Source: Rhodoferax ferrireducens T118
Lineage (GTDB): Bacteria; Pseudomonadota; Gammaproteobacteria; Burkholderiales; Burkholderiaceae_C
Direction of reading: 5' to 3'
NCBI RefSeq assembly: GCF_000013605.1
Contig: NC_007908.1
Location: 3,410,001 to 3,474,000 of the forward strand
DNA length: 64,000 nucleotides
The notes below the pieces were generated by a model. The model was not told the DNA's origin. It did not search any database and was given only the letters and a program-made list of their open reading frames with translations. Positions 9,359-19,051 of this stretch are shown piece after piece. The position numbers and the translations under genes are program-made. How positions within the stretch are numbered: the first letter of the stretch is position 1; each line of letters begins with the position of its first letter.

Positions 9359-11842
9359 TCAAGCGTAGCGTCGATCCTTGAATGAGATCGTAGCCTTGTA
9401 GTCTTCTACACTGCCAATGCGTTTGACGCTACCCCAAGTACCCTTGTAATAGGGCACCACGTTGCGGTCCACCCAATCGGTCACCACGTCACCGTGGACG
9501 CCCTTGATGTACCCAAACAGCATGAAAGTCTGCCCAGCCTTGAGTGATTTCAAGGGGTAAGCCATGGCGTAGGTGCTGCCGTAGTCGTTGAACACTTCGA
9601 CCACATCGCCGCCACTCACGCCCAGTTGTTTGGCATCTTCCACGTTCATCTCCAGGAAAGCCATCGGAATGCGGTCGCGCACAAAACTGTTGTACTGGTC
9701 GTGATAAGCGGTTTGCCAGACTTCATTGGCGCGGCCACTGTTGATCCAGAACTTGTGCTTGGCTTTTTGGTCAGCAACGCGCTTAGGCAGTCCGTTCCAG
9801 GGTGCTGGTTTGAACTCGGCCCGGCCGTCCTTGGTATCAAACTTGCCATCGGCGTAATGGATTTCAGTGCCAATGAGCTTGTCACCGTCGACCCGCTTGA
9901 TTGGTAACTGCACGCCGTTGTTGCCCGCCTTGCGCAGTAGCGCGTAGGTGGCCATATAGCCAGTGTCACCGCCCTGGCTGTCAATCGGGCCGACGCCGGG
10001 GCGACCTGCGCGGCGAAAGCCATCGTTGAAGGCGTCTTCTTCTGTCTTCCAGTCAAAGCCTTCAAAGCGTTTGGCCATATCGGCCTTACCCTCTTTCGAA
10101 TACATGGCCTTCAAGGTATTGGCAATGTCGGCGGCAATCAGGCAGTCTGCTTTGGCCGAACCGGGTGCATCCATGAATTTTTCTGACAGCCGCAAACGAC
10201 GCTCTCCGTTCATAGAGGTCAGGTTAATTTCACCGGGATGCGCGGCGGGCATCAACAGATGGCAGTCATCCGCGATGGTAGTGGGGTAGAGGTTCATGGC
10301 CGCCACAAACAGACCCCCTTGGTATTTGCAGGCGTTGTAGATGATGTCCACCATCTGCTCCGTGCTAGACCCTTTGGCGCGTGACACCGCTTCATTGACG
10401 ATCTGGGCACGACGACGCAGCGCCATCCGGTGTTGTTCGGCATTGATGGTGGTTTGAAACGGGTTGGTGCCCCACAACGTGTACATCAAGCCCTTGCCAT
10501 TGATGACTTCCTGGTCGATGTACACCTTTGAGTTGCCGGGATACGGTGGGCGGGTGTAGCCCTCTTGATGCCCGCCCATGCGGCACACACCGGTGCCACG
10601 CCGACCGACATTTTGTGTGGTCAATACCAGGCCGACCAACGCACTCTGGATCACGTAATTGTCGTTGCCCCAGATGATTCCTTTTTCATACGCGTGAAAG
10701 GTACGTGGGCGATGGCCCGAGGCCTTGGGCTTGTAGGCCCATTCAGCGGCCTGCTTGAGCTTGGCCACAGAAATGCCGGTGGCTTTGGCACCATCTTCCA
10801 GCGACATGTGGTTGGTCTTGACCGCATCTTCAAAACCGCGCGTGTGCTTGGCAATGAATGCTTTGTCGTGCCAGCCTTGCGCAACCACATAAGTGAACAA
10901 TGTGTTGAAGAGGGCGGTATCGGAACCCGGTTCAATGTCGAGGTGCAGTACGTTGTCCTTGCCGGCCACCTGTTCGCTGATTGCCACGGTGGCGGTGCGC
11001 CGCGGATCGACGATGATGACCTTGGCCGCAGCAGCGGTTTCGCCCGGGAACCATTTTTTCTTTTTGTCCTCGGTGCCGCCATTCATGTTGGGCACCCAAT
11101 GGTTCAAAAAATAGTTGGTCTGGGTCTCGTAGGAGTTGGCACCGATGCAAAAAATGGTGTCAGACAGTTGGGCGTCTTCGTAGCTGTTGTTGAGCTCCCC
11201 AATGCCCATTTCTCGCGTGGCGTGACACTCCGAGTTGTAGGCCGGACGGTTGTGAATGCGCACCATGGGCGTTTGCAGCGCACTGAACATCAGTTTGCCG
11301 GTACCCCAAGTGTTCTCAAACCCGCCGCCAGCACCACCGTGGTCAAAGCAGTCATAAAACAAGCCCGAGGGACCATCGTTATCCAGAATCTTCTTGGTGA
11401 GACCGGCATAAAGAGCCAAGGCACTGTCCCAGCCCGTATCAAACCACTGGTCACCACGGAATATCCGTGGAGTCTTAAGTCGCTCTTTACCGATGCCATC
11501 GTGGGCATACATATAAGAAGCCATCTTGCCGCCACGGGTGGAGGACAGGCCACTGTTGACGACGCAGGCCTTGTCGGGCGCGATCATGATGTTCCAGCGT
11601 TTGCCCGACTTGTCGGTGATGGTGTTGGTCATCGCCTTGGTCATGATGATGCCCAGCGGCGGCACTTGCTGGGTGAAATCAACGCCCAGTGCGTTTTCAC
11701 TGGCGGGACGACCTCCCTCCGTATTGGCGTCCCATTTGTAGACGTGGTAGCCACAACCGACGATACAGAAGTGACATGTCATGTTGGTGGTTTGGGCGTC
11801 TTTTGGGGGCAGTGCAATGCGGTCATTGATGTTGGTTGACAT
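9359..11842 (-). CDS. aioA: Arsenite oxidase, large molybdopterin subunit
   Basis: The 827-residue product is the catalytic subunit that oxidises arsenite to arsenate at a bis-MGD molybdenum centre in the periplasm. The N-terminus shows C23-X2-C26-X3-C30 ([16 protein letters not shown]), the [3Fe-4S] signature. Where [4Fe-4S] relatives carry the fourth Cys this protein has Ser (S101 in GLSSTRGG), as known for AioA. H207 and E216 in the [12 protein letters not shown] region lie about where the arsenite pocket is expected. There is no Mo-ligating Cys or Ser context and no signal peptide; export rides on the Tat signal of AioB. Length is normal for AioA. It follows aioB after 10 bases, in the order aioB-aioA. 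Confidence 0.97.
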   Translation of the reverse strand: MSTNINDRIALPPKDAQTTNMTCHFCIVGCGYHVYKWDANTEGGRPASENALGVDFTQQVPPLGIIMTKAMTNTITDKSGKRWNIMIAPDKACVVNSGLSSTRGGKMASYMYAHDGIGKERLKTPRIFRGDQWFDTGWDSALALYAGLTKKILDNDGPSGLFYDCFDHGGAGGGFENTWGTGKLMFSALQTPMVRIHNRPAYNSECHATREMGIGELNNSYEDAQLSDTIFCIGANSYETQTNYFLNHWVPNMNGGTEDKKKKWFPGETAAAAKVIIVDPRRTATVAISEQVAGKDNVLHLDIEPGSDTALFNTLFTYVVAQGWHDKAFIAKHTRGFEDAVKTNHMSLEDGAKATGISVAKLKQAAEWAYKPKASGHRPRTFHAYEKGIIWGNDNYVIQSALVGLVLTTQNVGRRGTGVCRMGGHQEGYTRPPYPGNSKVYIDQEVINGKGLMYTLWGTNPFQTTINAEQHRMALRRRAQIVNEAVSRAKGSSTEQMVDIIYNACKYQGGLFVAAMNLYPTTIADDCHLLMPAAHPGEINLTSMNGERRLRLSEKFMDAPGSAKADCLIAADIANTLKAMYSKEGKADMAKRFEGFDWKTEEDAFNDGFRRAGRPGVGPIDSQGGDTGYMATYALLRKAGNNGVQLPIKRVDGDKLIGTEIHYADGKFDTKDGRAEFKPAPWNGLPKRVADQKAKHKFWINSGRANEVWQTAYHDQYNSFVRDRIPMAFLEMNVEDAKQLGVSGGDVVEVFNDYGSTYAMAYPLKSLKAGQTFMLFGYIKGVHGDVVTDWVDRNVVPYYKGTWGSVKRIGSVEDYKATISFKDRRYA

Positions 11843-11852
11843 GGCGTTTCCC

Positions 11853-12380
11853 TCAAAGAATGTTGGACTGGCGGCCGTAGATCAGGCCATCGACTCCGAC
11901 GGCATGGACTAAGTCGGTCTGGGTGTCGTACTCAAGCTTGATTCTTGGCAAGTCTTCCGTCGCTTGACCGCACACCATTTGTCCGTGGTTCTCGGGGTCA
12001 AAGATCGAGAAATGACAACCACACTTAAAGGTCCGACTGCCGGCGTCATAAGCCACGGGGCAGCCCATGTGGGTACACATCGAACTGTAGGCAACGATGT
12101 CAGCGTTGGGTCCCACGCCGCCGGGTACCGGTGCGCCCATACGGATCACGTAGCACGGCGAGCTTTCGTCCGGGTAACTGAAGCCGATGGCTTCGTTGAC
12201 TGCCATGCCAGCTGATTTGCCGACATTTGCCTTAGGGTACGCCAGCGTGGTGCTGCCACCCGCCACCACTGGCACCGCCGCCTGGGCAGTGTGAATGGGT
12301 ATGACCACCGCACCCACTGCGGCTGCGGCGCTACCGCTGGACTTCAAAAAGAAACGCCGACTAAGTTTTACGTCTTCCAT
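11853..12380 (-). CDS. aioB: Arsenite oxidase, Rieske small subunit
   Basis: A 175-residue protein with a Tat signal ([10 protein letters not shown], then a hydrophobic stretch) that carries the AioAB complex to the periplasm. The Rieske [2Fe-2S] ligands are visible: C102-T-H104 and C120-X2-H123, with C107 and C122 placed for the usual disulfide. It passes electrons from the 3Fe-4S cluster of AioA to a soluble carrier. Promoter and activator evidence: a sigma-54 element 40 bases upstream and a palindrome beyond it, shared with the divergent aioX gene. Confidence 0.96.
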   Translation of the reverse strand: MEDVKLSRRFFLKSSGSAAAAVGAVVIPIHTAQAAVPVVAGGSTTLAYPKANVGKSAGMAVNEAIGFSYPDESSPCYVIRMGAPVPGGVGPNADIVAYSSMCTHMGCPVAYDAGSRTFKCGCHFSIFDPENHGQMVCGQATEDLPRIKLEYDTQTDLVHAVGVDGLIYGRQSNIL

Positions 12381-12419
12381 GCTGTCTCCTGCTTATTAAT
12401 AATTGATCCGACTGTTTAT

Positions 12420-12435
12420 TGCAAACTACGTGCCA
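12420..12435 (-). promoter_or_regulatory. Sigma-54 promoter of aioBA
   Basis: The minus strand reads TGGCACGTAGTTTGCA: TGGCAC (-24), five bases, TTGCA (-12), a perfect match to the sigma-54 consensus. Transcription should start near 12409, about 29 bases before the aioB ATG. AioR is the expected enhancer-binding protein. Confidence 0.92.
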
Positions 12436-12519
12436 GACTCAATTTTGTTAAAAATCAATAAGTTAGACAGGTGGTCAAAATTTGTTGGGTTGATTTGGTA
12501 ACATATTCTCAAAAATTAA

Positions 12520-12535
12520 GTTACTTTTTCGTAAC
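12520..12535. promoter_or_regulatory. Palindromic activator site GTTAC-N6-GTAAC (aio)
   Basis: GTTACTTTTTCGTAAC lies about 95 bases upstream of the aioBA -24 element and 17 bases before the aioX start codon. A half-site GGTAAC is at 12497-12502. The same palindrome occurs three times upstream of the second molybdoenzyme operon, so it is the probable AioR-family binding site; its position also allows autoregulation of aioXSR. Confidence 0.75.
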
Positions 12536-12552
12536 AGCAAGGAGACAAAGCC

Positions 12553-13416
12553 ATGAATCGAAGACACGGTATTCAGGCGCTGCTAGCAACCGCTGTCTCC
12601 GCCATCACGGGGCCAGTGGCGGCTTCGGCTGCGCGATTACGCATCGGATTGACGTCCGTCATACTTGCCGACCAGGTGGCCTTCCTGTCACGCTGGGAGC
12701 GTTATCTTTCGTCCAATGTCGGGTGCGAAGTGAGTTTTGTGGCCCGAGAGTCGTACCAGGCCATCCTTGATTTGCTTTTTTCCGGGCAAATTGATGCAGC
12801 GTGGATTTGCGGCTACCCCTATATTCGGTACGAAAGCGACTTGTCCTTGTTGGCAGTGCCACTTTATGAAGGTGAACCCGTTTACCAGGCCTATTTAATT
12901 CGCTCTCGGCAACTTGACGTCGCCATCAAGCAATGGAGCGACTTGCGGGGCAAAGTTCTGGCTTACTCCGATCCGCTGTCCAACTCTGGTTGGCTCGTGG
13001 CCCAGGTGCAACTTGCCTTGGCTGGAGTTCGGGAACGCGATCTGAAGCGCGTCTTCTTTGCGCACGGTCATCGTAACGTCGCAGAAGCAGTTGCGGCGAG
13101 GTTGGCACAGGCCGGATCCATTGACGGCTATGTTTGGGAGACCATGCGCCAACAAGGTATGGCGGCCATCGCACAGACCGAGGTAGTCTGGAAATCAGAA
13201 CGCCATGGTTTCCCGCCATTGGTGACGCTGCGCAACACCGCACACCCGTTTCGACCCCAATTGCAGCAAGCCGTGTTGTCGATGTCGAATGATGGAGTTG
13301 GGCAAGCCCTGTTACACGACCTTAACTTGACTGGTTTTACTGCAGGCAGCCCAGACCTTTTTGACTCGATCCGCCGGCAAGCCCAGACCGTGCCGGGCAG
13401 CGGCGTGGGGGCCTGA
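12553..13416 (+). CDS. aioX: Arsenite-sensing periplasmic binding protein AioX
   Basis: A 287-residue PhnD-like periplasmic binding protein (phosphate/phosphonate-binding family) with an N-terminal signal ending near AASA. In AioXSR systems this protein binds As(III) and passes the signal to AioS. Cys86 in WICGYPY is conserved in the paralogue at 23060-23914 and may correspond to the cysteine reported as essential in Agrobacterium AioX; alignment is needed. Its stop overlaps the aioS start (TGATG). Encoded divergently from aioBA. Confidence 0.88.
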   Translation: MNRRHGIQALLATAVSAITGPVAASAARLRIGLTSVILADQVAFLSRWERYLSSNVGCEVSFVARESYQAILDLLFSGQIDAAWICGYPYIRYESDLSLLAVPLYEGEPVYQAYLIRSRQLDVAIKQWSDLRGKVLAYSDPLSNSGWLVAQVQLALAGVRERDLKRVFFAHGHRNVAEAVAARLAQAGSIDGYVWETMRQQGMAAIAQTEVVWKSERHGFPPLVTLRNTAHPFRPQLQQAVLSMSNDGVGQALLHDLNLTGFTAGSPDLFDSIRRQAQTVPGSGVGA

Positions 13417-14861
13417 TGCTGCGGCGCTTTCCGTACCGGGTACAAATACCACTCGGTCTCTCTTTGGCAGTGCTGATGACTGCGCTGCTGGTGACTGCGG
13501 TCTCAGCCCGTATGTCCGCCAGCACCGCGCGGCGAGAAACACTGGCCATGCTAGATCGGGCCGTGGTGCTTTTGGTGGCCCAAGCGCGTCCTTTGTTGGT
13601 AGGCGACGACACTTGGCGCACGTTCACCCTGTTGCGCGACACGGTGGGTCTGATTCCTGGTGCGGCCACAGGCCATACTCGGCTGGCCGTGCTCGACACC
13701 GAGGGGCGGGTTTTTGCTGCTTCGGAGCCGGTTCAGCTTGAAATCGGACGCACATTGCTAGGATCCGACTGGCATGGGCAGCGATTAATGAGCGCATCTA
13801 ACCTCAGAACCAGGCAGCAACTGGCGTTGAACAATGGTGCCGTCATATTGCTGGAGCCGATTCGCAGCGAAGATGGCCAAAGCTTGGGCTATGTCTTCAT
13901 GGAAGTGGAGGCACCTGTGTTCGAGCCCGATTGGCTCGCCCTGGCTAAAACCGCCTTGATTGGCATCACGCTTGCCGTGATGCTGTTGGCACCCGCCGGT
14001 TGGTGGGTCGGCCGACGCATGACTCGCCCAGTGGAGCGACTGGTCAAGGTGATTGAGCGGGTTGGTCGTGAAGCACCCAATCGCCTGCGCAATGAAGTGC
14101 CTCAAACCACCGACCCTGAACTGCGCCGCATTGGCGGGGCCGTGCTGCAATTGATGAGCGAGCTCGAACAGCGTGAGAAGGCCGAGGCACGGGCCTTGTC
14201 AGCACAGCGCCTGGCCACCGTGGGCAGAATGACTGCTGCCGTCGCACATGAAATCAATAATCCGCTGGCTGGTCTGATCACTGCCACCCAGACCCTGCGT
14301 CTGCATGGTGACTCAGAACCCATCCGATTAAGTACAGTCGATTTACTGGAGCGAGGGCTGCAGCAAATTAGAACCACCGTAGCCGCCCTGTTGCCGCAGG
14401 CGCGCCGGGAAGACCGTGCGCTGGAGCCGGGCGACTTGGACGACATAGTGACCCTGGTTCGGACCACGGCGGTCCGGCAACATATCACGCTCACGACACG
14501 CTTGGAAGTCGAATCAGCCCTGCGGGTACCCTCAGCGCCGCTGCGTCAGGTGATGCTCAACATGCTGCTCAATGCACTCGGTGCGGCCGGTGAGCATGGA
14601 CGGATCGAGGCCGTACTGAAAGCCGATGCCGAGTCAGTGCATTTTTCTGTATTGAACACCGGTACTCCCCTCAGCTCTGAAAAATTCAACACCACACTGG
14701 ACACTGAAAGCGGGCAAGACCCACGCGGCTTTGGTCTGTGGGTGTGCCAGGAATTGGCAAGCCACTTTCGAGGCGGATTTAATCTCGACGAGACAACCGA
14801 CAGCGGGACCCGACTGGTGTTTTGGCTACCCAATCGGGAGCCTTTGGAGAAAGAAACGTGA
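13416..14861 (+). CDS. aioS: Sensor histidine kinase AioS
   Basis: A 481-residue inner-membrane kinase. One span near the N-terminus (about 12-32) and one at about 177-197 bracket a periplasmic domain of some 145 residues that would contact AioX. A HAMP region follows (RRMTRPVERLVKVIERV), then the H-box TAAVAHEINNPLAGLITA, N-box NMLLNALGAAG and a GFGLWVCQELASHF G2 region. It is coupled to aioX by TGATG and to aioR by an overlapping GTGA. Confidence 0.9.
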   Translation: MLRRFPYRVQIPLGLSLAVLMTALLVTAVSARMSASTARRETLAMLDRAVVLLVAQARPLLVGDDTWRTFTLLRDTVGLIPGAATGHTRLAVLDTEGRVFAASEPVQLEIGRTLLGSDWHGQRLMSASNLRTRQQLALNNGAVILLEPIRSEDGQSLGYVFMEVEAPVFEPDWLALAKTALIGITLAVMLLAPAGWWVGRRMTRPVERLVKVIERVGREAPNRLRNEVPQTTDPELRRIGGAVLQLMSELEQREKAEARALSAQRLATVGRMTAAVAHEINNPLAGLITATQTLRLHGDSEPIRLSTVDLLERGLQQIRTTVAALLPQARREDRALEPGDLDDIVTLVRTTAVRQHITLTTRLEVESALRVPSAPLRQVMLNMLLNALGAAGEHGRIEAVLKADAESVHFSVLNTGTPLSSEKFNTTLDTESGQDPRGFGLWVCQELASHFRGGFNLDETTDSGTRLVFWLPNREPLEKET

Positions 14862-16168
14862 AACGTATTTTGCTGATTGAAGATGATCCGATCATGGGCG
14901 AGTCGCTGGTGCAGCGACTTGAACTCGAAGGCTTGCAGGTTCAGTGGTGCCACAGCCTGGGTCAGGCCCAGTTAGAGGTGACAAAGGATCACGCTGCCAT
15001 CATCAGCGATGTGCGGCTGCCTGATGGGCTGGCCACAGACTGGTTCGTGCAGTTGCCCGCGAGCATCCGTTCAGTGCCATGGTTTTTTCTCACCGGTTAT
15101 GGCAGCGTCAACGATGCTGTGCTAGCGGTGAGGGGCGGCGCCAGGGAATACCTGACCAAACCATTTGATATTGAAAAACTGCTTGAATTGGTACAAAACG
15201 CAGTGGCCAATCGACCACTTCCAACGCCAGAAGTGGTGTTAGGTATTTCACCCGCCATGCGTCGGGTGGAGGCCCTGGTGGTGAAAGTATCACAGCAAAA
15301 AGTTTCCGTTTTGCTCAATGGGGAATCCGGTGTTGGCAAAGAGGTTGCCGCACAACTGATTCACCGGCTTGACCCGCGGCCTGACAAGGGTGAGTTTGTG
15401 GCAGTGAACTGCGCTGCCATTCCAGAGACCCTGTTGGAGGCAGAGTTCTTTGGCTATGAAAAAGGGGCTTTTAGCGGTGCGGGACGACAACATCGTGGCT
15501 ATCTTGAACGCGCTGATCACGGCACACTTTTTTTGGATGAAGTGGGGGACTTGCCAGCCAACATGCAAGCCAAATTGTTGCGTGCGCTGCAGGAAAAATG
15601 TTTTTTTAGGCTCGGCTCCGAACGCACCACACACAGCGACTTCCGCGTGGTGGCGGCCACTAACCGGGACCTCTATGCCGACATGACGGCCGGTCGGTTT
15701 CGTGAAGACCTGTTTTACCGGCTCGCAGTCATCCGCATCAATTTGCCGCCGCTTCGGGAGCGACCCGAAGATATTCGCTGGCTAACCGAACGTCTGCTGG
15801 CCACTATGGTGATAGAACAGAGCCGGCCACTGGCCATGTCAGAAGTCTTTATGCGCGACATCATGGGGCGCGACTGGCGTGGCAATGTGCGTGAGTTGCG
15901 CTCTTACCTGGAACAGGCGGTCGTCATGAGCGACGCAGGCATTCTGGATGAACCGCTGCCCGACCATCCGCACAACCGCGGCCCAATCCCTGCGCCGCCG
16001 ACGGAAGCCATCATTCCTTTGCAGGCCATGGTGGAAGACGCAGAGCGTGTGCACATCCGTAAGGCCTTGAACCGGTGCGAAGGCAGCGTCGGCAAGACCG
16101 CAGAGTTGCTCGCCATCTCGCGCAAGACATTGTGGGAAAAAATGAAACGACTGGCGATCAGCGCCTGA
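14858..16168 (+). CDS. aioR: Sigma-54-dependent response regulator AioR
   Basis: NtrC-type activator, 436 residues from the GTG at 14858 (GGAG eight bases upstream, overlapping the aioS stop); an ATG at 14822 would add 12 residues inside aioS. Receiver domain: IEDD, ISDVRLPDG, LTKPFD. AAA+ domain: Walker A GESGVGKE and the sigma-54 contact loop reading GAFSGA in place of the usual GAFTGA. A Fis-type HTH ends it, with recognition helix SRKTLWEKMKRL. It should activate aioBA from the sigma-54 promoter at 12420-12435. The gene ends 24 bases before the convergent mobB. Confidence 0.93.
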   Translation: MKRILLIEDDPIMGESLVQRLELEGLQVQWCHSLGQAQLEVTKDHAAIISDVRLPDGLATDWFVQLPASIRSVPWFFLTGYGSVNDAVLAVRGGAREYLTKPFDIEKLLELVQNAVANRPLPTPEVVLGISPAMRRVEALVVKVSQQKVSVLLNGESGVGKEVAAQLIHRLDPRPDKGEFVAVNCAAIPETLLEAEFFGYEKGAFSGAGRQHRGYLERADHGTLFLDEVGDLPANMQAKLLRALQEKCFFRLGSERTTHSDFRVVAATNRDLYADMTAGRFREDLFYRLAVIRINLPPLRERPEDIRWLTERLLATMVIEQSRPLAMSEVFMRDIMGRDWRGNVRELRSYLEQAVVMSDAGILDEPLPDHPHNRGPIPAPPTEAIIPLQAMVEDAERVHIRKALNRCEGSVGKTAELLAISRKTLWEKMKRLAISA

Positions 16169-16192
16169 AGACAAAAGGCCGAGTGCCTGCAA

Positions 16193-16702
16193 TTAACGTG
16201 TGGCAGCGTGCGCCAGCACAAAATCTACCATCGACGCCGCATCCGCCAGGTCGAGCTGAGCCGGAGCCGTCGCCTGTGCGCTGGCTGCCAAGAGGGTATC
16301 GCTGGCAATCGCCACAATGCCCGGCCAGTCGGGCCACAAGGTAGGCTTGCCTACCGACTCGCGCCAGACTTCCAGCTTCGGGAAGTTGCCGTTCTTGAAG
16401 CCTTCAACCAGGACCAGGTCACAGTGCTGCATCCGGTCAAGCAAATAGTCCAGCGACGGCTCGGGCGCCCCACGCAGCTCGTGCATCAGGGCCCAACGGT
16501 CGTTGCCCAGCAACAGCACTTCCTTGCAACCCGATTCACGCAGGCGGTAAGAGTCTTTGCCGGGTCGGTCGATGTCGATATTTTTGTGGCTGTGCTTGAT
16601 GAGAGACACCACCAGACCGCGCGCGGCGATGGCGGGCACCAGTCGCTCCAGCAGCGTGGTCTTGCCCATGCCGGAATGCCCTGCGACGCCAAAAATCTTC
16701 AT
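16193..16702 (-). CDS. mobB: Molybdopterin-guanine dinucleotide biosynthesis protein MobB
   Basis: A 169-residue P-loop protein starting KIFGVAGHSGMGKTTLLERL, with Walker A GHSGMGKTT and the SLIKHSHK and LVLVEGFK stretches typical of MobB. MobB binds GTP and assists attachment of guanosine to molybdopterin, the cofactor form needed by AioA and the second enzyme. It is the last gene of the second operon; its ATG overlaps the polyferredoxin stop (ATGA). A far upstream in-frame start at 16843 lies inside the preceding gene and is unlikely. Confidence 0.92.
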   Translation of the reverse strand: MKIFGVAGHSGMGKTTLLERLVPAIAARGLVVSLIKHSHKNIDIDRPGKDSYRLRESGCKEVLLLGNDRWALMHELRGAPEPSLDYLLDRMQHCDLVLVEGFKNGNFPKLEVWRESVGKPTLWPDWPGIVAIASDTLLAASAQATAPAQLDLADAASMVDFVLAHAATR

Positions 16703-18336
16703 GACGGGCTGAGCATTTCTCGCTGTCGGCAGCTTGGGCAGGTCATCAGTGCCTCGCGTCCGCCCTTGGCCATGACCGGGTGATCCTTGAGGCGTGCCAG
16801 GCTGGACGCCAGCAGGCGTCGACTGACAAACGGTGTGCCGCATGAAGTGCAGGCCAACTGTTCATCTTGTTGCAACACGGTGCGTGTCATATTTGCCAAG
16901 GTCTGCGGCGCAAACCGGGCCTGTAACGAAAGGGCTTCTTCCGGGCAACCTACAACACACAAACCGCACTGCACGCAGGCACTCTCTTGAAACACGAGTT
17001 GCTGCGTCTTTGCATCGACCGCCTTCAGCGCGCTTGTGGGACACAGGTTGACGCAGGCAAAACACAGCGTGCAGCGTTGCGCGTTCACGCGGACCTGACC
17101 AAAGGACGAGCCCGCAGGTAACACAGCCGTCGTTTCGGCACCGACGGACGCACCCAACAGCCTCACGTCATCAATCCACGCCAATCGCTTGTAGCGCGCC
17201 CACGAAGGAGACGCAGAAGGCCTGGACACGGGTCGCCTCCCGTTGCTGGCGGACTCCAGTTCATTCTGTCCCCTTGCCCCAAGCGGCTCGGCTCCATATT
17301 CATCGAGCCATCGTGCCAAGTCACGCTCCTGAAGCCAAACAAGGCGATCACGCGCCAGTCCCAACGTTGGCAACGCGGCATGCATCTGCAACATGTGTGA
17401 CTCAATGACGCTGCGCGACTTCGGCGACAACAACTCGTCAGCCACCAGCACCAAGGTACCTGCCCCGAGGGCCAAGGCCCGCAGCCAGAGCTCGTCGCCA
17501 AACGCCGGTAGCGGGTCAACCACAAGCGACAGCACCCCTTGCTGGGCGATAGTGGCTTGGACGGACGCTGCAAGTTGACGTGAATGAACAATCAACACCG
17601 TCTTGGCCGTATCAGGATTACTCAAAGTCTGTTCCAAACGTCTGCCTAGCGCGTCTCGGGTCGGGAATTTAAAACTCAAGGCGCCCGTCGGGCAGGCCAA
17701 TGTACAGGTGGCACAGCCCTGACAAAGGTAAGGATCAATACGAACCGTGTTGCCAGCAGATGCAATGGCCTGCACAGAGCAAACATCAAGGCAGCGAGTG
17801 CAGCCCTGAAAACCACTGACCCCATGGGCACACAAGTCGGTTTGGTAGGAAAGATACCGAGGTTTTGTGAATTTCCCAACCAGGGCCAGCATGGCCTCAA
17901 ATGCAGCAGCTTGTTCCTTTGCGCCGCCCCCTGGAGCGAAATAGCCCAAAGGGGCCAGTTCCGACGTCCACAACGGTCGCCTACACAGATCGAGCACCAT
18001 GTCGAAAAACCGGTTGGGGTTGGGGCTGGCCGCGCCAATGTCGCTCACTCCCGATGCAGATCGCACTTGGGCTTGAAAGGCACCCAGGTGACCCTGCACT
18101 GCGGTGACTTTCCGCCCCACTGTGGTCACATGCGAAGCAAAGGCACGCGCCTCTATGCCCGGTGCAAATACCACCGTGCGGTGATTGCGCGCGACGATTT
18201 CTGCGACTTCACCGACGCTGGCGTCGTCACCCAACACCAGAACGGTACCCAATGATTCGAACAGCACTGCTTCAGGTGAGACCGTGGCGCCAGTCGCAAG
18301 CGGTGTCAAGGCGGCCATACAGCCCGGTGCGGTCAT
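16699..18336 (-). CDS. Cytoplasmic polyferredoxin (four 4Fe-4S motifs)
   Basis: A 545-residue protein with no signal peptide. [4Fe-4S] motifs lie at about 179-190 (CTRCLDVC), 205-215 (CQGCATCTLACP), 422-432 (CTLCFACVNLCP) and 454-464 (CVQCGLCVVGCP), with more Cys at 120 and 169. A C-terminal CXXC pair (496/499 and 533/536) looks like a zinc ribbon. Residues 230-380 resemble no domain I know. Related proteins occur beside formate dehydrogenase and ArxB2-like genes, where they are thought to help electron transfer or enzyme maturation. It overlaps the TorD-like gene and mobB by four bases on each side, so it is tightly co-translated. Confidence 0.8.
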   Translation of the reverse strand: MTAPGCMAALTPLATGATVSPEAVLFESLGTVLVLGDDASVGEVAEIVARNHRTVVFAPGIEARAFASHVTTVGRKVTAVQGHLGAFQAQVRSASGVSDIGAASPNPNRFFDMVLDLCRRPLWTSELAPLGYFAPGGGAKEQAAAFEAMLALVGKFTKPRYLSYQTDLCAHGVSGFQGCTRCLDVCSVQAIASAGNTVRIDPYLCQGCATCTLACPTGALSFKFPTRDALGRRLEQTLSNPDTAKTVLIVHSRQLAASVQATIAQQGVLSLVVDPLPAFGDELWLRALALGAGTLVLVADELLSPKSRSVIESHMLQMHAALPTLGLARDRLVWLQERDLARWLDEYGAEPLGARGQNELESASNGRRPVSRPSASPSWARYKRLAWIDDVRLLGASVGAETTAVLPAGSSFGQVRVNAQRCTLCFACVNLCPTSALKAVDAKTQQLVFQESACVQCGLCVVGCPEEALSLQARFAPQTLANMTRTVLQQDEQLACTSCGTPFVSRRLLASSLARLKDHPVMAKGGREALMTCPSCRQREMLSPS

Positions 18337-19043
18337 GCTGGGGCACCTAGGGGCGCAGCATCCACTGGCAGTTCATGGGCCAGACAATGGGACACTTGAT
18401 CGAGGTCGCTGCGGTCGAGCAAACAAGCTTGACTCAGCAGATTAAAAAGTGCGGCATAAAAAGGGGTTGCCGCCGCGTCACACAGTTGCCTGCAATGCGC
18501 CGGCACCCAAGTCAACAAATGTTCATCCAAAAATTTCATCTGGCGTGATAGCCACAACGCAGCCAAACCCGCGTCACGCTCTTGGTACGCCTGCATTTCA
18601 CGGTAACCCAACAATGCCATGAAGCGCAGTTCGGCGCCCAGAAAATCAGGCGGACCGAGTTCGAGACTAAAGTCTTCCAGTCCCGCTTCTCGGTAGCATT
18701 CGATCACATCAAGCACCAGGTCACTGTTCATCTCCAAACCAAGCGCGACACTCTCGTAAGGCGCAGGTAACCCCTGCTTTTGCATGACGCCAGCGAGCAA
18801 TCTGGTGCGATCGACGGCAAGCGGCGTCAATCCATCGGGCTGATTGCGCGCGCCAAGCAATGCCTTCAATAGCAAGGCAGATTCTGTCCCCAGCGGAGTT
18901 GTCGGATCGACATCTACCGCCGCGAGCACGGCTTGCAGTTCGTCCCACCAAACGGCCGTGGGCTGCTCCATCACAAGACGCGACAACAGCCACCAAGTGC
19001 TGCTGCGGCGCCCCGCAATCTGGGCCAGTTCTGCCAGTGTCAT
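18333..19043 (-). CDS. TorD/DmsD-family molybdoenzyme chaperone
   Basis: 236 residues from the ATG at 19043, nine bases past the cytochrome stop; a start at 19109 would overlap the cytochrome gene. The all-helical, Leu/Ala-rich product has the TorD-family feel: an EL-P-DFLG-ELRFMALL stretch in mid-protein, followed by a conserved FLDEHLLTWVPAHCRQL helix (compare the EPxDH-type region). These chaperones bind the Tat signal of the catalytic subunit and hold it until cofactor is inserted. The partner would be the catalytic subunit encoded at 20101-22710. Confidence 0.82.
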   Translation of the reverse strand: MTLAELAQIAGRRSSTWWLLSRLVMEQPTAVWWDELQAVLAAVDVDPTTPLGTESALLLKALLGARNQPDGLTPLAVDRTRLLAGVMQKQGLPAPYESVALGLEMNSDLVLDVIECYREAGLEDFSLELGPPDFLGAELRFMALLGYREMQAYQERDAGLAALWLSRQMKFLDEHLLTWVPAHCRQLCDAAATPFYAALFNLLSQACLLDRSDLDQVSHCLAHELPVDAAPLGAPA

Positions 19044-19051
19044 GTTTGGTG

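Noticed and set aside
10565..11839. 424-residue plus-strand open frame across aioA
   Set aside because: It is antisense to a clear arsenite oxidase gene, its translation is rich in His and Gly with no domain, and it mirrors the high-GC codon pattern of the real gene.
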